Shown in pieces: positions 1 through 9,772 of a DNA stretch of 64,000 nucleotides (positions are counted from its first letter, which is position 1; the number at the start of each line of letters is the position of its first letter). The stretch covers positions 1 to 64,000 of the forward strand of contig QILI01000133.1 in the NCBI GenBank assembly GCA_003233305.1. The letters run 5' to 3'. The notes below the pieces were generated by a model. That model searched no databases. It saw nothing but the letters and a program-made list of their open reading frames with translations, and was not told where the DNA came from. The DNA comes from Mizugakiibacter sp. Lineage in GTDB: Bacteria > Pseudomonadota > Gammaproteobacteria > Xanthomonadales > Rhodanobacteraceae. The position numbers and the translations under genes were made by a program.

Positions 1-879
1 GCGTTCCCTGCTGACCCGGGTGCACTGCACATCAGTAAGGCCGGCTTGGCTACCCATGGTTTCTAGTTCGGCCTGTCGGAAACCCTGGTTGACATGATCG
101 AACGGTGCCACCGTATTTTGGTGCGAATGGTGGGCCAAAGTGGCAGCCAGCAGACGGCCTCCCGGGCGCAGCACCCGAACGGCTTCATTCAGCGCCAACT
201 GTGGCTGCTCACTGTAGGTCAACGCATGCATCATCAGGACCAGATCAAAGCGTGCATCAGCGAATTTAAGCGCATGCATATCACCTTCACACACCTGGAC
301 ATTAGAGTGAACTTGCAGGCGTTTGCGGGCCGCCGCTACGACCTGCACGCCCTGATCGACACAGGTGATCGAATGAGCATGGGGGGCCAACAACTCGGCC
401 AGTACACCATCTCCAGAAGCCACATCGAGGACGTCGCCCGATTCCAGCAATTGCAGCAGACTGCGGGCCAGAGTTTCCCAGGTGCGACCGGGGGAATAAT
501 GCCGTTCCATATCACCGGCAACACTGTCGGCCCATCCTGATTGCCGCGCACGTCGTGCCAGTACAGTTGGCAGGCGTTCGGCATCACTCTTGAGCTGGGC
601 GTCGTGGATGCCTTCGCGCAGTACCGTGAGCATCGCGTCACGTCCAGGATCCTGGCCCAGGCTAGCGCGATAATAAGCGGATACTCCGGCCCGCCGATCA
701 TGGACCAAACCGGCTGCGCGTAGGCGGGCCAGATGGGTCGATACCCGGGGTTGGGCCAGACTGAGTACCTCGGCGATCTCGGCAACAGTCAGTTCTTCGC
801 GTTCCAGCAAGGCAATCAGACGCATCCGCGTCGGGTCGGCGAGAAGGCGTAGCAGATGGGAGGTAGCAGCGAGATCCAA
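1..879 (-). CDS. ArsR-family regulator fused to a SAM-dependent methyltransferase domain (partial)
   Basis: Reading the minus strand gives an open frame of 293 codons that runs off the left edge, so the C-terminus is missing. Residues about 1-95 look like an ArsR/SmtB winged helix (HLLRLLADPTRMRLIALL near the start, then LAQPRVSTHLARLRAAGLV as recognition helix). Residues about 140-290 form a class I methyltransferase fold with VLDVASGDGVLAELLA as the SAM-binding loop. Proteins with this fusion are known as regulators that bind SAH or SAM and often control methionine-cycle genes; that role here is inference because the downstream genes are outside the window. The start is taken as TTG at 879: it gives the usual ArsR N-terminus, while ATG in this stretch is out of frame. 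A long palindrome lies immediately upstream. The ORF track missed this gene and lists only shadows. Confidence 0.8.
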   Translation of the reverse strand, partial: MDLAATSHLLRLLADPTRMRLIALLEREELTVAEIAEVLSLAQPRVSTHLARLRAAGLVHDRRAGVSAYYRASLGQDPGRDAMLTVLREGIHDAQLKSDAERLPTVLARRARQSGWADSVAGDMERHYSPGRTWETLARSLLQLLESGDVLDVASGDGVLAELLAPHAHSITCVDQGVQVVAAARKRLQVHSNVQVCEGDMHALKFADARFDLVLMMHALTYSEQPQLALNEAVRVLRPGGRLLAATLAHHSHQNTVAPFDHVNQGFRQAELETMGSQAGLTDVQCTRVSRER

Positions 880-880
880 G

Positions 881-916
881 CCTTGTATCCATGTATCGCG
901 ATATAGGGATACAAGG
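881..916. promoter_or_regulatory. 36-bp palindromic operator next to the ArsR-type gene
   Basis: Outer arms CCTTGTATCC (881-890) and GGATACAAGG (907-916) are perfect inverted repeats. They share one centre of symmetry with an inner perfect palindrome TATCGCGATA (894-903). Only two base pairs of the 36-bp dyad are broken. It ends one base before the proposed TTG start of the ArsR-type gene, so binding would block its own transcription or translation. ArsR proteins commonly bind such dyads; autoregulation is inferred. Confidence 0.7.
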
Positions 917-1063
917 CTAGAGCTGTGCCCTTTGACGGTCAAGCGAAATCGATTCGGCTGTTCAATGGCGATTCAAGCACATGGACGTGCTGTGCGAATC
1001 GGAGAATCTCGAAATCTGTAGACCTTGCTATGACGCGAAGGCTGGCCATGGTGACGTGATTCA

Positions 1064-1077
1064 ACACTAATTAGTGT
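1064..1077. promoter_or_regulatory. 14-bp perfect palindrome
   Basis: ACACTAATTAGTGT is a perfect dyad. It overlaps the left copy of the 13-bp inverted repeat. It could be a TetR-type operator or an end structure of a small mobile element; nothing nearby decides between these. Confidence 0.35.
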
Positions 1078-1414
1078 AGTGCTTCATCATGTTTGAAGCG
1101 TTTTATTCAGGGACTGTCTTGCGTGGATAACTTGCTGTGGAGACTCCCACAATGGATGGGTTCATGTTGACACCCGGTACGCCCCTGCTGCCGGTGGCCA
1201 TGGATGTGTGGCGAGTTTACTTTGCTGTAGACACCCATTCCAGATCCCGGATCTAGGCCCGGGATAACCAAAATACTGAGAGACGGCAATCCGGAATGAT
1301 GAGATTTTTTGTGGTCTCCATACCTTCTCCAGTCGTTCTCGTTGCAGGCAGGAATCCAGTGCAAGCAGTCATGACCAGGCAATGGGCATCCGCCATTTAT
1401 AAAGCACTACACTA
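1072..1414. mobile_element. possible MITE bounded by 13-bp inverted repeats
   Basis: TAGTGTAGTGCTT at 1072-1084 and its exact reverse complement AAGCACTACACTA at 1402-1414 enclose 343 bp without a gene. The enclosed DNA contains REP-like palindromes. The size and paired ends fit a non-autonomous element. No clear target duplication is visible, so this could also be a chance pair. Confidence 0.35.
1235..1372. repeat. degenerate REP-like palindromic repeat block
   Basis: The block contains the hairpin ATCCCGG-N8-CCGGGAT (1244-1265), then GGAATGATGAG and GCAGGAATCCAGTG further on. These are degenerate forms of the CATTCCCG...CGGGAATCC repeats common between genes in proteobacteria. A similar fragment lies near 13737. 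Confidence 0.5.
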
Positions 1415-1632
1415 GCCTCCGGGGTTTCCGGGAGTAGCCGATTGTGGGGTGGGTATGATGTACTCCATCGGAGTCGTCTGCACGGGATTCACGAGAATAG
1501 GGTGACCGGTAATCCTGTATTCCACCGCTGATCCTGCTCCGTTCCTTCTACCGGTTGGTAACTTCCTACGGTTAGAATAGGCGGCTCGCATTTTTATTTC
1601 CATCGTCTTGACGTATCGACCCGGAGGATTTC

Positions 1633-2796
1633 ATGGATTTCCAGTTCACTGAAGATCAGCTTTCAATCCAGTCTATTGCTCGTGATTTTGCGCAGCGCCG
1701 GATTGCTCCGGTTGCGGCCGAGTTTGATCGCACCGGCCAATTTCCGCTGGACAATATTCGTGAGATGGGTCAGCTCGGACTGATGGGCATCGAGGTGCCC
1801 GCTGAATATGGTGGCGCGGGTATGGATCCGATCAGCTACGTGTTGGCAATGATTGAAATCGCCGCGGCCGATGCGGCCCATGCAACTATTATGTCGGTGA
1901 ACAATTCCCTGTTCTGCAACGGTATTCTTGCCTATGGAACTGAGGAGCAGAAGCAGAAATACGTCAAGGCGATTGCCTCGGGCCAGGCGATCGGTGCCTA
2001 TGCATTGACCGAGCCACAGTCAGGATCGGATGCCTCGAACATGCATACCGGTGCGGTGAAGAGTGTCGATGGTAGCCATTATGTGATTACTGGCAAGAAG
2101 AGCTGGATTACCTCCGGGCCGGTCGCCCGTTACATCGTGTTATTTGCAATTACCACGCCGGGTATCGGTGCCAAGGGTGTCAGTGCTTTCATCATCGATA
2201 CCGAGAAGGAAGGCTTTCATCGGGGCAAGACCGAGCCCAAGCTTGGCATCCGCGCCTCGGCAACCTGCGAGATCGAATTTAGCGAGTATCAATGTCTGGC
2301 GGAAAATCTGTTGGGAGAGGAAGGCCAAGGCTTCGCTATTGCCATGAATGTACTTGATGCCGGCCGCATCGGCATCGCCTCGCAGTCCGTCGGCATCGCC
2401 CGTGCTGCTTATGAGGCGGCCCTGGAATGGACCCGTGAACGCAAAGCCTTTGGTAAGGCCATCGGTAGCTTCCAGATGATCCAGGCCAAGATCGCCGATA
2501 TGAAGTGCCGACTGGATGCGGCGACCCTGCTTACCTTGCGTGCTGCTTGGGCCAAGGGTAATGCTGCGCGTACGGGTGGCCGCTTTGGCACTGAGGCTTC
2601 GGTGGCCAAGCTGGTGGCCTCGGAGACCGCCATGTTTGTCAGCCATCAGGCACTACAAATTCATGGTGGTATGGGCTATTCCAAGGAAATGCCGCTGGAG
2701 CGATATTTCCGTGACGCCAAGATCACCGAAATCTATGAAGGTACCAGTGAAATCCAGCGTATGGTGATTGCTCGCAACGAAACCGGACTACGCTGA
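1633..2796 (+). CDS. acyl-CoA dehydrogenase, short/medium-chain type
   Basis: 387 residues, the normal length for a soluble FAD-dependent acyl-CoA dehydrogenase, which makes the trans-2,3 double bond in acyl-CoA and passes electrons to ETF. The N-terminal helical domain begins FTEDQLSIQSIARDFAQRRI. The first signature YALTEPQSGSDAS sits near residue 120. The C-terminal flavin signature IHGGMGYSKEMPLERYFRD leads to YEGTSEIQR, whose Glu369 is the expected catalytic base. The start has a good GGAGG Shine-Dalgarno sequence six bases upstream. The gene stands alone with a divergent regulator far upstream and a convergent amidase downstream, so the exact substrate (butyryl-, isovaleryl- or another acyl-CoA) cannot be told. 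Confidence 0.92.
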   Translation: MDFQFTEDQLSIQSIARDFAQRRIAPVAAEFDRTGQFPLDNIREMGQLGLMGIEVPAEYGGAGMDPISYVLAMIEIAAADAAHATIMSVNNSLFCNGILAYGTEEQKQKYVKAIASGQAIGAYALTEPQSGSDASNMHTGAVKSVDGSHYVITGKKSWITSGPVARYIVLFAITTPGIGAKGVSAFIIDTEKEGFHRGKTEPKLGIRASATCEIEFSEYQCLAENLLGEEGQGFAIAMNVLDAGRIGIASQSVGIARAAYEAALEWTRERKAFGKAIGSFQMIQAKIADMKCRLDAATLLTLRAAWAKGNAARTGGRFGTEASVAKLVASETAMFVSHQALQIHGGMGYSKEMPLERYFRDAKITEIYEGTSEIQRMVIARNETGLR

Positions 2797-2929
2797 GGCT
2801 CCGGTTTCCATGCAAAATCAGGTACAGGCCTGAAACCTACCCATCATGTGATGGTGTTGGGCTCGGCTTCAGTCACTTCCAGGTCGAGCAGGCTTCTGCT
2901 ATTCCTGGGACGACTGCAGGAGATCCGGG

Positions 2930-4528
2930 TCAAGGACCGATGTGTGGAATGAAGGTGGGATTACGTCGGTCGTGCGTGGCCTGCTCAAAGCCGTAGGCAA
3001 TGGTAATCAGCTTTGGCTCGCTCCATTTGCGACCGAAAAAGCTGATACCCACGGGTAATCCGTGTACCAGACCCATCGGTACACTAATATCGGGGTAGCC
3101 CGCTACCGCTGCCTCACCGGCGCTACCACCGAGATAGTGACCACCATCCACTGGATCGACTACCCAGGCTGGAGCCGTAGTGGGCGCGACTAGGGCATCG
3201 AGGTGGTATTGGTTCATGGCGGCATCGATCCCTTCCGGCCCGGCCAGACGCTGGGCCTCGGTGCGAGCCTTGATATACACCGGATCGGTCAGCGGGCCAC
3301 GTTTTTCGGCTTCAATAAATAGCTGCTGGCCAAACCACGGCATTTCTCGCTTGGCATGTTTGCGGTTGAAAGCAATCAGCTCAGTGAGATTCTTTTCCTT
3401 TACCCCGGGGCGAGTAGCAAGGTAGGCGTTGATGTCATGTTTGAATTCATAGGACAAGGCGATATTTTCATCCTTGTCGAAGGCGTGCAGATGTGGGATC
3501 ACTACCGGGTCAATAATAATGGCACCGGCTGCACGCATGGCGGCAATGGCCTGGTCGAACAGTTTGTCGGTACCGGCTTGATAACCGCTGAGAGCTCGCA
3601 CTATGCCAATGCGCTTGCCCTTTAGCCCGTTGGGTATCAGAAAACGGCTGTAGTCGGTGGCGTGCTGATTGGCATTCACCGTAGCCGGGTCCCGTGGATC
3701 ACTGCCGGCCATGGCGGTTAGCAGTATGGCTGCATCGCGTACGTCTCGGGCCATAGGACCGGCAGTATCCTGGGCATGACTGACGGGGATGATGCCAGTG
3801 CGGCTGACCAGCCCGACGCTGGGTTTGATGCCAACCACACCGTTCATCGAGGACGGGCACATGATCGAGCCGTCGGTTTCGGTACCGACCGCTACCGGTA
3901 CGTAGCCCACTGATACCGACACCGCCGAACCCGAACTGGAGCCGCAGGCGGTACGGTCAAGCACATATGGATTACGGGTGAGCCCACCCCGCCCACTCCA
4001 TCCGGCGATGGAATGGTTGCCGCGATAATTGGCCCATTCACTGAGATTGGCCTTGCCCAGAATCACCATGCCCGCGGCACGCAGTTTGGCTACAAAACTG
4101 GCATCACGCGGAGCGGGTGCCCCCATCAGGGCAAGAGAACCGGCGCTGGTAAGCATGCGGTCACCCGTATCGATATTGTCCTTAAGCAGAATGGGGATGC
4201 CCCATAGCAGACCATGGGCTTTACCTTGGGCTCGTTCGCGGTCGAGTTTGCGGGCGATGCTCAGTGCATCAGGGTTCAGTTCGATGACCGCATGCAGATC
4301 CGGCCCGTGTTTGTCCAGCGCGTGGATACGGCGAATGGCGGCTTTCACCAGTTGCACGGACGTCAGCTTACCGTCCTGCATGGCTTGGTGGAGTTGGGTG
4401 ATGTTTGCGTAGGTGTACGGGTCCTGGTGGTGATCAGGTTTTGCGGGAGAAATTCCGACGGCGGTACTTGCTGCCGTGGCTGATAAACCGACCAGAGTGA
4501 GTAACAGGAGCAAATGCAACCGACGCAT
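2930..4528 (-). CDS. exported amidase of the amidase-signature family
   Basis: About 532 residues from ATG 4528. This start is preferred over the ORF-track start at 4633 because it follows AAGGGG at the right spacing and begins with a signal peptide (MRRLHLLLLLTLVGLSATAAS). The Ser-cisSer-Lys site is complete: Lys in LLKDNIDTGD, the glycine/serine-rich ACGSSSGSAVSVSVG, and the nucleophile region GTETDGSIMCPSS. Such enzymes hydrolyse amides or C-terminal peptide amides; GatA is related, but GatA is neither secreted nor found without gatB/C. A periplasmic amidase of unknown substrate is the safest call. The gene converges with the acyl-CoA dehydrogenase gene. Confidence 0.88.
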   Translation of the reverse strand: MRRLHLLLLLTLVGLSATAASTAVGISPAKPDHHQDPYTYANITQLHQAMQDGKLTSVQLVKAAIRRIHALDKHGPDLHAVIELNPDALSIARKLDRERAQGKAHGLLWGIPILLKDNIDTGDRMLTSAGSLALMGAPAPRDASFVAKLRAAGMVILGKANLSEWANYRGNHSIAGWSGRGGLTRNPYVLDRTACGSSSGSAVSVSVGYVPVAVGTETDGSIMCPSSMNGVVGIKPSVGLVSRTGIIPVSHAQDTAGPMARDVRDAAILLTAMAGSDPRDPATVNANQHATDYSRFLIPNGLKGKRIGIVRALSGYQAGTDKLFDQAIAAMRAAGAIIIDPVVIPHLHAFDKDENIALSYEFKHDINAYLATRPGVKEKNLTELIAFNRKHAKREMPWFGQQLFIEAEKRGPLTDPVYIKARTEAQRLAGPEGIDAAMNQYHLDALVAPTTAPAWVVDPVDGGHYLGGSAGEAAVAGYPDISVPMGLVHGLPVGISFFGRKWSEPKLITIAYGFEQATHDRRNPTFIPHIGP

Positions 4529-4736
4529 GAATGGTCCCCTTGGCAACATAGACACGGCTTTTTCAAGTCTTACGACAGGCCCCCACCCACTGGCAAGCCT
4601 GAGAACGCAGACAATCCTTGTCCGAACCAGCATGCAACATACTAACAGTCTGTTGGAGAAGCGATTGAGACAGGAGAAATCGACTTGTGAGTACCCTCGT
4701 CTGTATGTCTAACCAGAATGGCTGCCATGCAAACGT

Positions 4737-5462
4737 TCAGCCAGCGCGGCGCTGGGCAAAACGCTGATCGAGCTTGTCGAGGTTTTGCAACGAAAGCAGA
4801 TGGGCATAGATCAGACCCATGGCACCGTTGGCAAGCAGACTTTGCGCCGTATCAGCCGACAGTTTCTTGAGCTTTTCTTCGTCGATGGTCCACATGCCCT
4901 GGATCACTCGGGGTGCCGATCCGTCTTGAGGTGCGGATTGCAGATTTTTTGCTTCCAGCAGGCCATGCTTGTTCAGTTCATTAACGAAAGTTTGGGTGGC
5001 CGCTACAAAACCCTGGTATTCCTTGAGAAAATCCACCACTCGCTTGAGGGCTTCGGTTTCCTTGCCTTCTTCGTCAAAAAGTGCCTCGCCTTGCTCGGTA
5101 TTCAGACCTGCGTAGCCTTCATCAATGAAAATCTGGAAACGTTCTCCATCTTCAGCCAGCACAAATGGATAGCGGCGCACGAAAGCCGGGATGTAGCCAT
5201 CGCTCCAGTTACCTTCGGCATCGACGAACAGGTTTTCACCGGATTGTAAACCGACCAAAGCAGAAGGCAGTACACTCTCGGCCTTTTCACCCACAAAGAC
5301 GATGGGATAGTCTCTGGCGATGCGGCCCATTTCGGCGATGACTAAGGGTACCGCGTTCAACTCTCGCGCATGGGCCATGGACTGGCTGGCGCGTAGTCGA
5401 AACGTGGCATGTTTTTCGCGGTTGAGTGGTACCGGATGGTCATAGATAAGCAGGGTTTTCAC
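4737..5462 (-). CDS. SapC family protein
   Basis: 241 residues matching the SapC family in overall pattern: an N-terminal PLNREKHATFRLR block, AEMGRIARDYPIVFVGE, a central DGYIPAFVRRYPFVL motif, and a C-terminal GMWTIDEEKL segment. The family was named from a surface-layer locus in Campylobacter, but its biochemical role is unknown. No signal peptide or membrane segment is visible, so it is probably cytoplasmic. It is transcribed divergently from manC with 146 bp between them. AGGA lies about 11 bases before the ATG. Confidence 0.8.
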   Translation of the reverse strand: MKTLLIYDHPVPLNREKHATFRLRASQSMAHARELNAVPLVIAEMGRIARDYPIVFVGEKAESVLPSALVGLQSGENLFVDAEGNWSDGYIPAFVRRYPFVLAEDGERFQIFIDEGYAGLNTEQGEALFDEEGKETEALKRVVDFLKEYQGFVAATQTFVNELNKHGLLEAKNLQSAPQDGSAPRVIQGMWTIDEEKLKKLSADTAQSLLANGAMGLIYAHLLSLQNLDKLDQRFAQRRAG

Positions 5463-5608
5463 CGGGGCATTCCTGGTCGACGAAGTACAATAGGCCGTTG
5501 ATTGTAGCGGTAATGGGTCAACCGCAGGTGGGTATCGGCTAGGTGCAGGTACAATTTGGCCTTAGCTGTGAATCGCTGCCCCCTACAAACTTTTTGTGAG
5601 TATTATCC

Positions 5609-7015
5609 ATGACGCTTATTCCTGTGCTGCTTTCAGGTGGATCCGGCACCCGGTTGTGGCCGTTGTCACGTGAGGCGTATCCCAAGCAGTTTCTGCCCCT
5701 GGCTGGGGAAGATAGTTTGTTGCAGTCAACCTGGAGACGGGTGGCACCGTTGGCAGGTACTGCAGCGGTGGTAGTTGCCAATGAAAATCATCGCTTCATG
5801 GCCGCAGAACAATTGCGTGCGGTGGGTTGCGAACCAGCTCCGATGTTGCTGGAGCCGGTGGGCCGTAATACGGCACCGGCAATTGCTGTGGCGGCCATGG
5901 CCGCCTTGGAGCGGTTCGAAGATGCTGTGTTGCTGGTGTTGCCAACCGATCACACGGTAGGCGATGAACCGGCCTTTCTTGATGCTGTGCGAGTGGCACT
6001 ACCGGCAGCGGAAGCCGGTCGGCTGGTGACCTTTGGTATTGTGCCCAGTGGGCCGGAGACCGGCTATGGCTATATCCAGGCAGAGCTCGGCGAGGGGCTA
6101 CGCGGGGTGCGGCGCTTTGTTGAAAAACCGGATCGCATTCGGGCCGAAGGTTGGCTTGCCGAGGGTGGTTACTACTGGAACAGTGGCATGTTTCTGTTCA
6201 CTGCACAGCGTTATCTACAGGAGTTGGAGCGTTGGCGTCCGGAGATTCTGGAATGCTGTCGCAACGCTTATAAACAGGCTCGCCGCGATCCAGATTTCAC
6301 CCGTCTCGATGCCGAGGCGTTTGCCAGCTGTGCCGCTGATTCAATCGATTATGCGGTGATGGAAAAAACCACCGATGCGGCGGTATTGCCGGTGGATATC
6401 GGTTGGAGCGATGTGGGTTCGTGGGCGGCACTGGGGGAAATACAACAACAGGATGCCAGCGGCAATATTCAACACGGCGATGTGTTGGCCCTGGATTGTC
6501 ACAATACCTATGCCTGGGGTGAACGGCGCCTGCTGGCGCTGATCGGGCTGGATGACGTGGTGGTGGTGGATTCGGATGATGCCCTGCTGGTAGCCCATAA
6601 GGACCGGGTGCAGGACGTCAAGGCCATCGTGCAGCGCTTGCGTGAGGAAGGACGCAGCGAAGCGACCTGGCACCGCAAAGTGTATCGGCCATGGGGTGCT
6701 TACGATTGCATCGATCAGGCAGAACGCTTTCAGGTCAAGCACATCACGGTCAAGCCGGGTGCCGCCCTGTCTTTGCAGATGCATCACCATCGTGCGGAAC
6801 ACTGGATTGTGGTCCAGGGTACGGCTCGGGTGACCCGGGGGGAAGAGGTGTTTCTGCTCTCCGAAAACGCCTCCACCTATATCCCCGTCGGTACCCGGCA
6901 TCGTCTGGAGAATCCCGGCAAGCTACCATTGGAACTCATCGAAGTGCAGTCAGGTTCCTATCTTGGTGAGGACGATATTATCCGTTTTGAGGATGTCTAT
7001 GGACGCAAGCTCTGA
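5609..7015 (+). CDS. manC: bifunctional mannose-1-phosphate guanylyltransferase / mannose-6-phosphate isomerase
   Basis: 468 residues, the usual length of the type II fused enzyme that makes GDP-mannose for polysaccharides or LPS. The N-terminal nucleotidyltransferase domain opens with [21 protein letters not shown], and FVEKPDR near residue 172 is the second sugar-nucleotide motif. The C-terminal third is the isomerase cupin with MHHHRAEHW near residue 390. No clear Shine-Dalgarno sequence precedes the ATG. The 3' end overlaps the proposed start of cysD by 17 bp, so the two are translationally coupled. Homologues are also called cpsB, xanB or algA. Confidence 0.93.
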   Translation: MTLIPVLLSGGSGTRLWPLSREAYPKQFLPLAGEDSLLQSTWRRVAPLAGTAAVVVANENHRFMAAEQLRAVGCEPAPMLLEPVGRNTAPAIAVAAMAALERFEDAVLLVLPTDHTVGDEPAFLDAVRVALPAAEAGRLVTFGIVPSGPETGYGYIQAELGEGLRGVRRFVEKPDRIRAEGWLAEGGYYWNSGMFLFTAQRYLQELERWRPEILECCRNAYKQARRDPDFTRLDAEAFASCAADSIDYAVMEKTTDAAVLPVDIGWSDVGSWAALGEIQQQDASGNIQHGDVLALDCHNTYAWGERRLLALIGLDDVVVVDSDDALLVAHKDRVQDVKAIVQRLREEGRSEATWHRKVYRPWGAYDCIDQAERFQVKHITVKPGAALSLQMHHHRAEHWIVVQGTARVTRGEEVFLLSENASTYIPVGTRHRLENPGKLPLELIEVQSGSYLGEDDIIRFEDVYGRKL

Positions 7016-7922
7016 GTTGTTACAGCCCCTTTCCCATCTCGATCATCTTGAAGCCGAGAGTATCGGTATCTTGCGTGAAGTTGCGGCGTGCTTCCGTCAT
7101 CCGGTGCTGATGTATTCGATCGGCAAGGATTCCTCGGTACTGATACATCTGTTGAAAAAGGCCTTCGCACCGGCACCTCCGCCGATGCCACTGCTGCATG
7201 TGGATACAGGCTGGAAATTTCGCGAGATGATTACCTTTCGTGATAAGCGGGTGGCTGAGGAGGGGCTGGAACTGATTGTGCATATCAATCAGGACGGGTT
7301 GCGCGAGGGTGTGGGTCCCGTCAGTCACGGGGCGAGCGTGCATGTGGACGTGATGAAGGTAACCGCACTCAAACAGGCGCTGGATAAGTATGGATTTGAT
7401 GCGGCGATTGGTGGGGCGCGACGCGACGAGGAAAAATCTAGGGCCAAGGAGCGCGTGTTTTCCTTCCGCAGCGCTCAGCATCGCTGGGACCCGCGCAATC
7501 AACGGCCGGAATTCTGGAACCTTTACAACACCCGCATTGCCCCGGGTGAGAGCGTGCGGGTATTTCCCTTGTCAAATTGGACCGAGCTCGATGTGTGGCG
7601 GTATATCCGCCGTGAGCATATTCCCGTCGTGGCTCTGTACTTCGCTGCCGAGCGGCCGGTAGTCGATCGCGATGGGGTGTTGCTCATGGTCGATGATGAG
7701 CGTTTTCCATTACATGAAGGCGAACGGCCGTTATTGCGTAAGGTACGTTTCCGCTCGCTGGGTTGCTATCCACTGACCATCGCCGAGCCTTCGGAGGCCG
7801 ACACGCTGGATAAGATTATCGAGGAGACCCGCTTGAACCGACGTTCGGAACGCTCCGGCCGGCTGCTCGACAATACCGCCGGTACCTCTATGGAACAAAA
7901 GAAACGTGAGGGCCACTTCTGA
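6999..7922 (+). CDS. cysD: sulfate adenylyltransferase subunit 2
   Basis: 308 residues from the ATG at 6999, chosen over 6963 because GAGG lies six bases upstream and the protein then has the family length. CysD is the ATP pyrophosphatase-type subunit that makes adenylylsulfate (APS) with the GTPase CysN. Motifs include [15 protein letters not shown] (modified PP-loop), [23 protein letters not shown] and [15 protein letters not shown]. The start lies inside the end of manC and the TGA overlaps the ATG of cysNC, so the three genes form one coupled operon. Confidence 0.93.
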   Translation: MDASSELLQPLSHLDHLEAESIGILREVAACFRHPVLMYSIGKDSSVLIHLLKKAFAPAPPPMPLLHVDTGWKFREMITFRDKRVAEEGLELIVHINQDGLREGVGPVSHGASVHVDVMKVTALKQALDKYGFDAAIGGARRDEEKSRAKERVFSFRSAQHRWDPRNQRPEFWNLYNTRIAPGESVRVFPLSNWTELDVWRYIRREHIPVVALYFAAERPVVDRDGVLLMVDDERFPLHEGERPLLRKVRFRSLGCYPLTIAEPSEADTLDKIIEETRLNRRSERSGRLLDNTAGTSMEQKKREGHF

Positions 7923-9772
7923 TGTCGCCTATCGAATCTGGTCAACGCCCACTGTTGCGTTTTCTTACCTGCGGTAGTGTCGATGACGGCAAGAGCACGC
8001 TAATCGGCAGGCTGTTATTCGATGCCGGAGTTCTGCCGGAAGATGTGCTCGAAACCCTGGCTCGCGATAGCCGCCGAGTTGGTACTCAGGGTGAGGCACT
8101 GGATTATGCACTTTTGCTTGACGGGCTGGAGGCCGAGCGCGAGCAGGGCATCACCATCGATGTCGCCTATCGCTACTTTTCGACCGCCGAGCGATCGTTT
8201 ATTGTCGCCGATTGTCCCGGCCATGAGCAGTACACACGCAACATGGCCACCGGCGCTTCACAGTCAGAATTGGCCGTGGTGCTGGTGGATGCCTCCAAGG
8301 GGCTGCTTACGCAGACTCGGCGACATACCATGATTTGTGCGCTGCTGGGTATCCATCATGTGTTGCTGACGGTGAACAAGATGGATCGGGTTGGGTATGA
8401 GGAGGAGGTATTCCGGGCCATTGAGAGCTCGTTCTTGGACTTGGCCGGAGAACTCGGTGTTCCTGAGGTGCGTTGCCTCCCCGTCTCGGCATTGCATGGT
8501 GACCATGTGGTACACCGATCAGTGCAGATGCCGTGGTATTCCGGCCCGACCTTGCTCGAAGCGCTGCAAACGATCGAAATTGTGGATCATAGTCTGGCTG
8601 CACCCATGCGCTTACCGGTGCAGTGGGTCAATCGGCCTCACGCGGACTTTCGTGGTTACTGTGGAACTCTGGTATCAGGAAACGTGGCGCGGGGGGATGC
8701 GGTCATTGTGTTGCCTTCCGGGCGACGCACTACCGTGCAGCAGGTATTGGGTGTTGATGGTGATATCGCCTGCGCGCAAAGCGGTCAGGCTGTCACCTTG
8801 TGCTTGGATGAGGAGATCGATATCAGCCGTGGCGACGTGATTGCTGCTGCTTCGGGGCCACCGGAAGTCTCTGATCAATTTGCCTGCCATTTGCTGTGGA
8901 TGGGCGAGAGTCCGCTATTGCCCGGCCGACCCTATCAGTTGCGCCTGGGTACCCAGACTGCTTTGGCCCAGGTTACCGAAATTCGCCATCGTCTGGATAT
9001 CAATACCGGTCAGCAACTTGCAGCCCGACATCTCGAACTCAATGAAGTCGGAGTCTGTCATCTCAGTCTGGATCAGCCGGTGACTTTCGAGCCCTATGCA
9101 AAAAGCCGAGCACTGGGTGGTCTAGTACTCATCGATCGCATCAGTAATGCCACGGTGGCTGCGGGCATGCTCGATTTTGCTCTGCGTCGGGCCGCCAATA
9201 TTCACTGGCAGCATCTGGATGTGGATCAGACAACGCGGGCGACCCAGAAGGGTCAACACCCACGCTGCATCTGGTTTACCGGTCTGTCAGGGGCGGGTAA
9301 ATCCAGTATTGCCAATGCACTCGAAAAACGCTTGTTTGCGCTAGGTCATCATACCTATCTGCTCGATGGTGACAATGTCCGTCACGGACTCAACCGTGAT
9401 CTTGGCTTCACTTCTGAGGATCGGGTGGAGAATATCCGTCGAGTGGCTGAAGTGGCGCGGCTGATGGTCGATGCCGGGCTGATCGTGCTGGTTTCCTTCA
9501 TTTCGCCGTATCGGGCCGATCGTCGTATGGCACGTGAGCTGTTTGCCGGTGACGAATTCATTGAAGTATTTGTCGATACGCCGCTGGAAGTCTGTGAGCG
9601 TCGCGATGTGAAAGGCTTGTATGCCAAGGCACGGGCCGGAGACCTAGCCAACTTTACTGGGGTGAATGCTCCCTACGAGGCGCCACAATCTCCGGAAATT
9701 CATTTACACGCTGAACAATCCGATCCACCGGCGCTTGCCGAGACCATCGTAGGTTGGATCGTTGCAGATTGA
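7922..9772 (+). CDS. cysNC: bifunctional sulfate adenylyltransferase subunit 1 / adenylylsulfate kinase
   Basis: 616 residues in two parts. The N-terminal GTPase (CysN) has the P-loop [27 protein letters not shown] and NKMD, followed by EF-Tu-like beta-barrel domains. From about residue 448 it is an APS kinase (CysC) with [28 protein letters not shown] and [10 protein letters not shown]. The product of the CysD/CysNC complex is therefore PAPS. Fused CysNC (also NodQ) is known both in sulfate assimilation and in sulfation of surface sugars. The TGATG overlap with cysD indicates coupling. No reductase or sulfotransferase gene lies in the window. Confidence 0.94.
   Translation: MSPIESGQRPLLRFLTCGSVDDGKSTLIGRLLFDAGVLPEDVLETLARDSRRVGTQGEALDYALLLDGLEAEREQGITIDVAYRYFSTAERSFIVADCPGHEQYTRNMATGASQSELAVVLVDASKGLLTQTRRHTMICALLGIHHVLLTVNKMDRVGYEEEVFRAIESSFLDLAGELGVPEVRCLPVSALHGDHVVHRSVQMPWYSGPTLLEALQTIEIVDHSLAAPMRLPVQWVNRPHADFRGYCGTLVSGNVARGDAVIVLPSGRRTTVQQVLGVDGDIACAQSGQAVTLCLDEEIDISRGDVIAAASGPPEVSDQFACHLLWMGESPLLPGRPYQLRLGTQTALAQVTEIRHRLDINTGQQLAARHLELNEVGVCHLSLDQPVTFEPYAKSRALGGLVLIDRISNATVAAGMLDFALRRAANIHWQHLDVDQTTRATQKGQHPRCIWFTGLSGAGKSSIANALEKRLFALGHHTYLLDGDNVRHGLNRDLGFTSEDRVENIRRVAEVARLMVDAGLIVLVSFISPYRADRRMARELFAGDEFIEVFVDTPLEVCERRDVKGLYAKARAGDLANFTGVNAPYEAPQSPEIHLHAEQSDPPALAETIVGWIVAD

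Larger units (their letters stand above)
917..1632. other. gene-free stretch with repeats
   Basis: No convincing gene is seen in either strand. The listed ORFs of 60-90 residues read through repeat-like DNA: one carries strings such as VIPGLDPGSG and LHWIPAC, which are typical read-throughs of dispersed palindromic repeats. The stretch holds a 14-bp palindrome, a pair of 13-bp inverted repeats and a REP-like block, each listed separately. The last 10 bases contain the GGAGG Shine-Dalgarno sequence of the acyl-CoA dehydrogenase gene. Confidence 0.6.

Noticed and set aside
336-785. 149-residue minus-strand ORF and the plus-strand ORFs at 94-540 and 541-723
   Set aside because: They are alternative frames over the ArsR-methyltransferase gene, which has clear motifs in its own frame.
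1107-1382. 91-residue minus-strand ORF
   Set aside because: Its strings VIPGLDPG and LHWIPAC are known read-throughs of dispersed palindromic repeats, so it is not a gene.
2797-2929. hairpin CCATCA-TG-TGATGG between the acyl-CoA dehydrogenase and amidase genes
   Set aside because: The stem is six pairs with a two-base loop and no T-run, so I do not call it a terminator.
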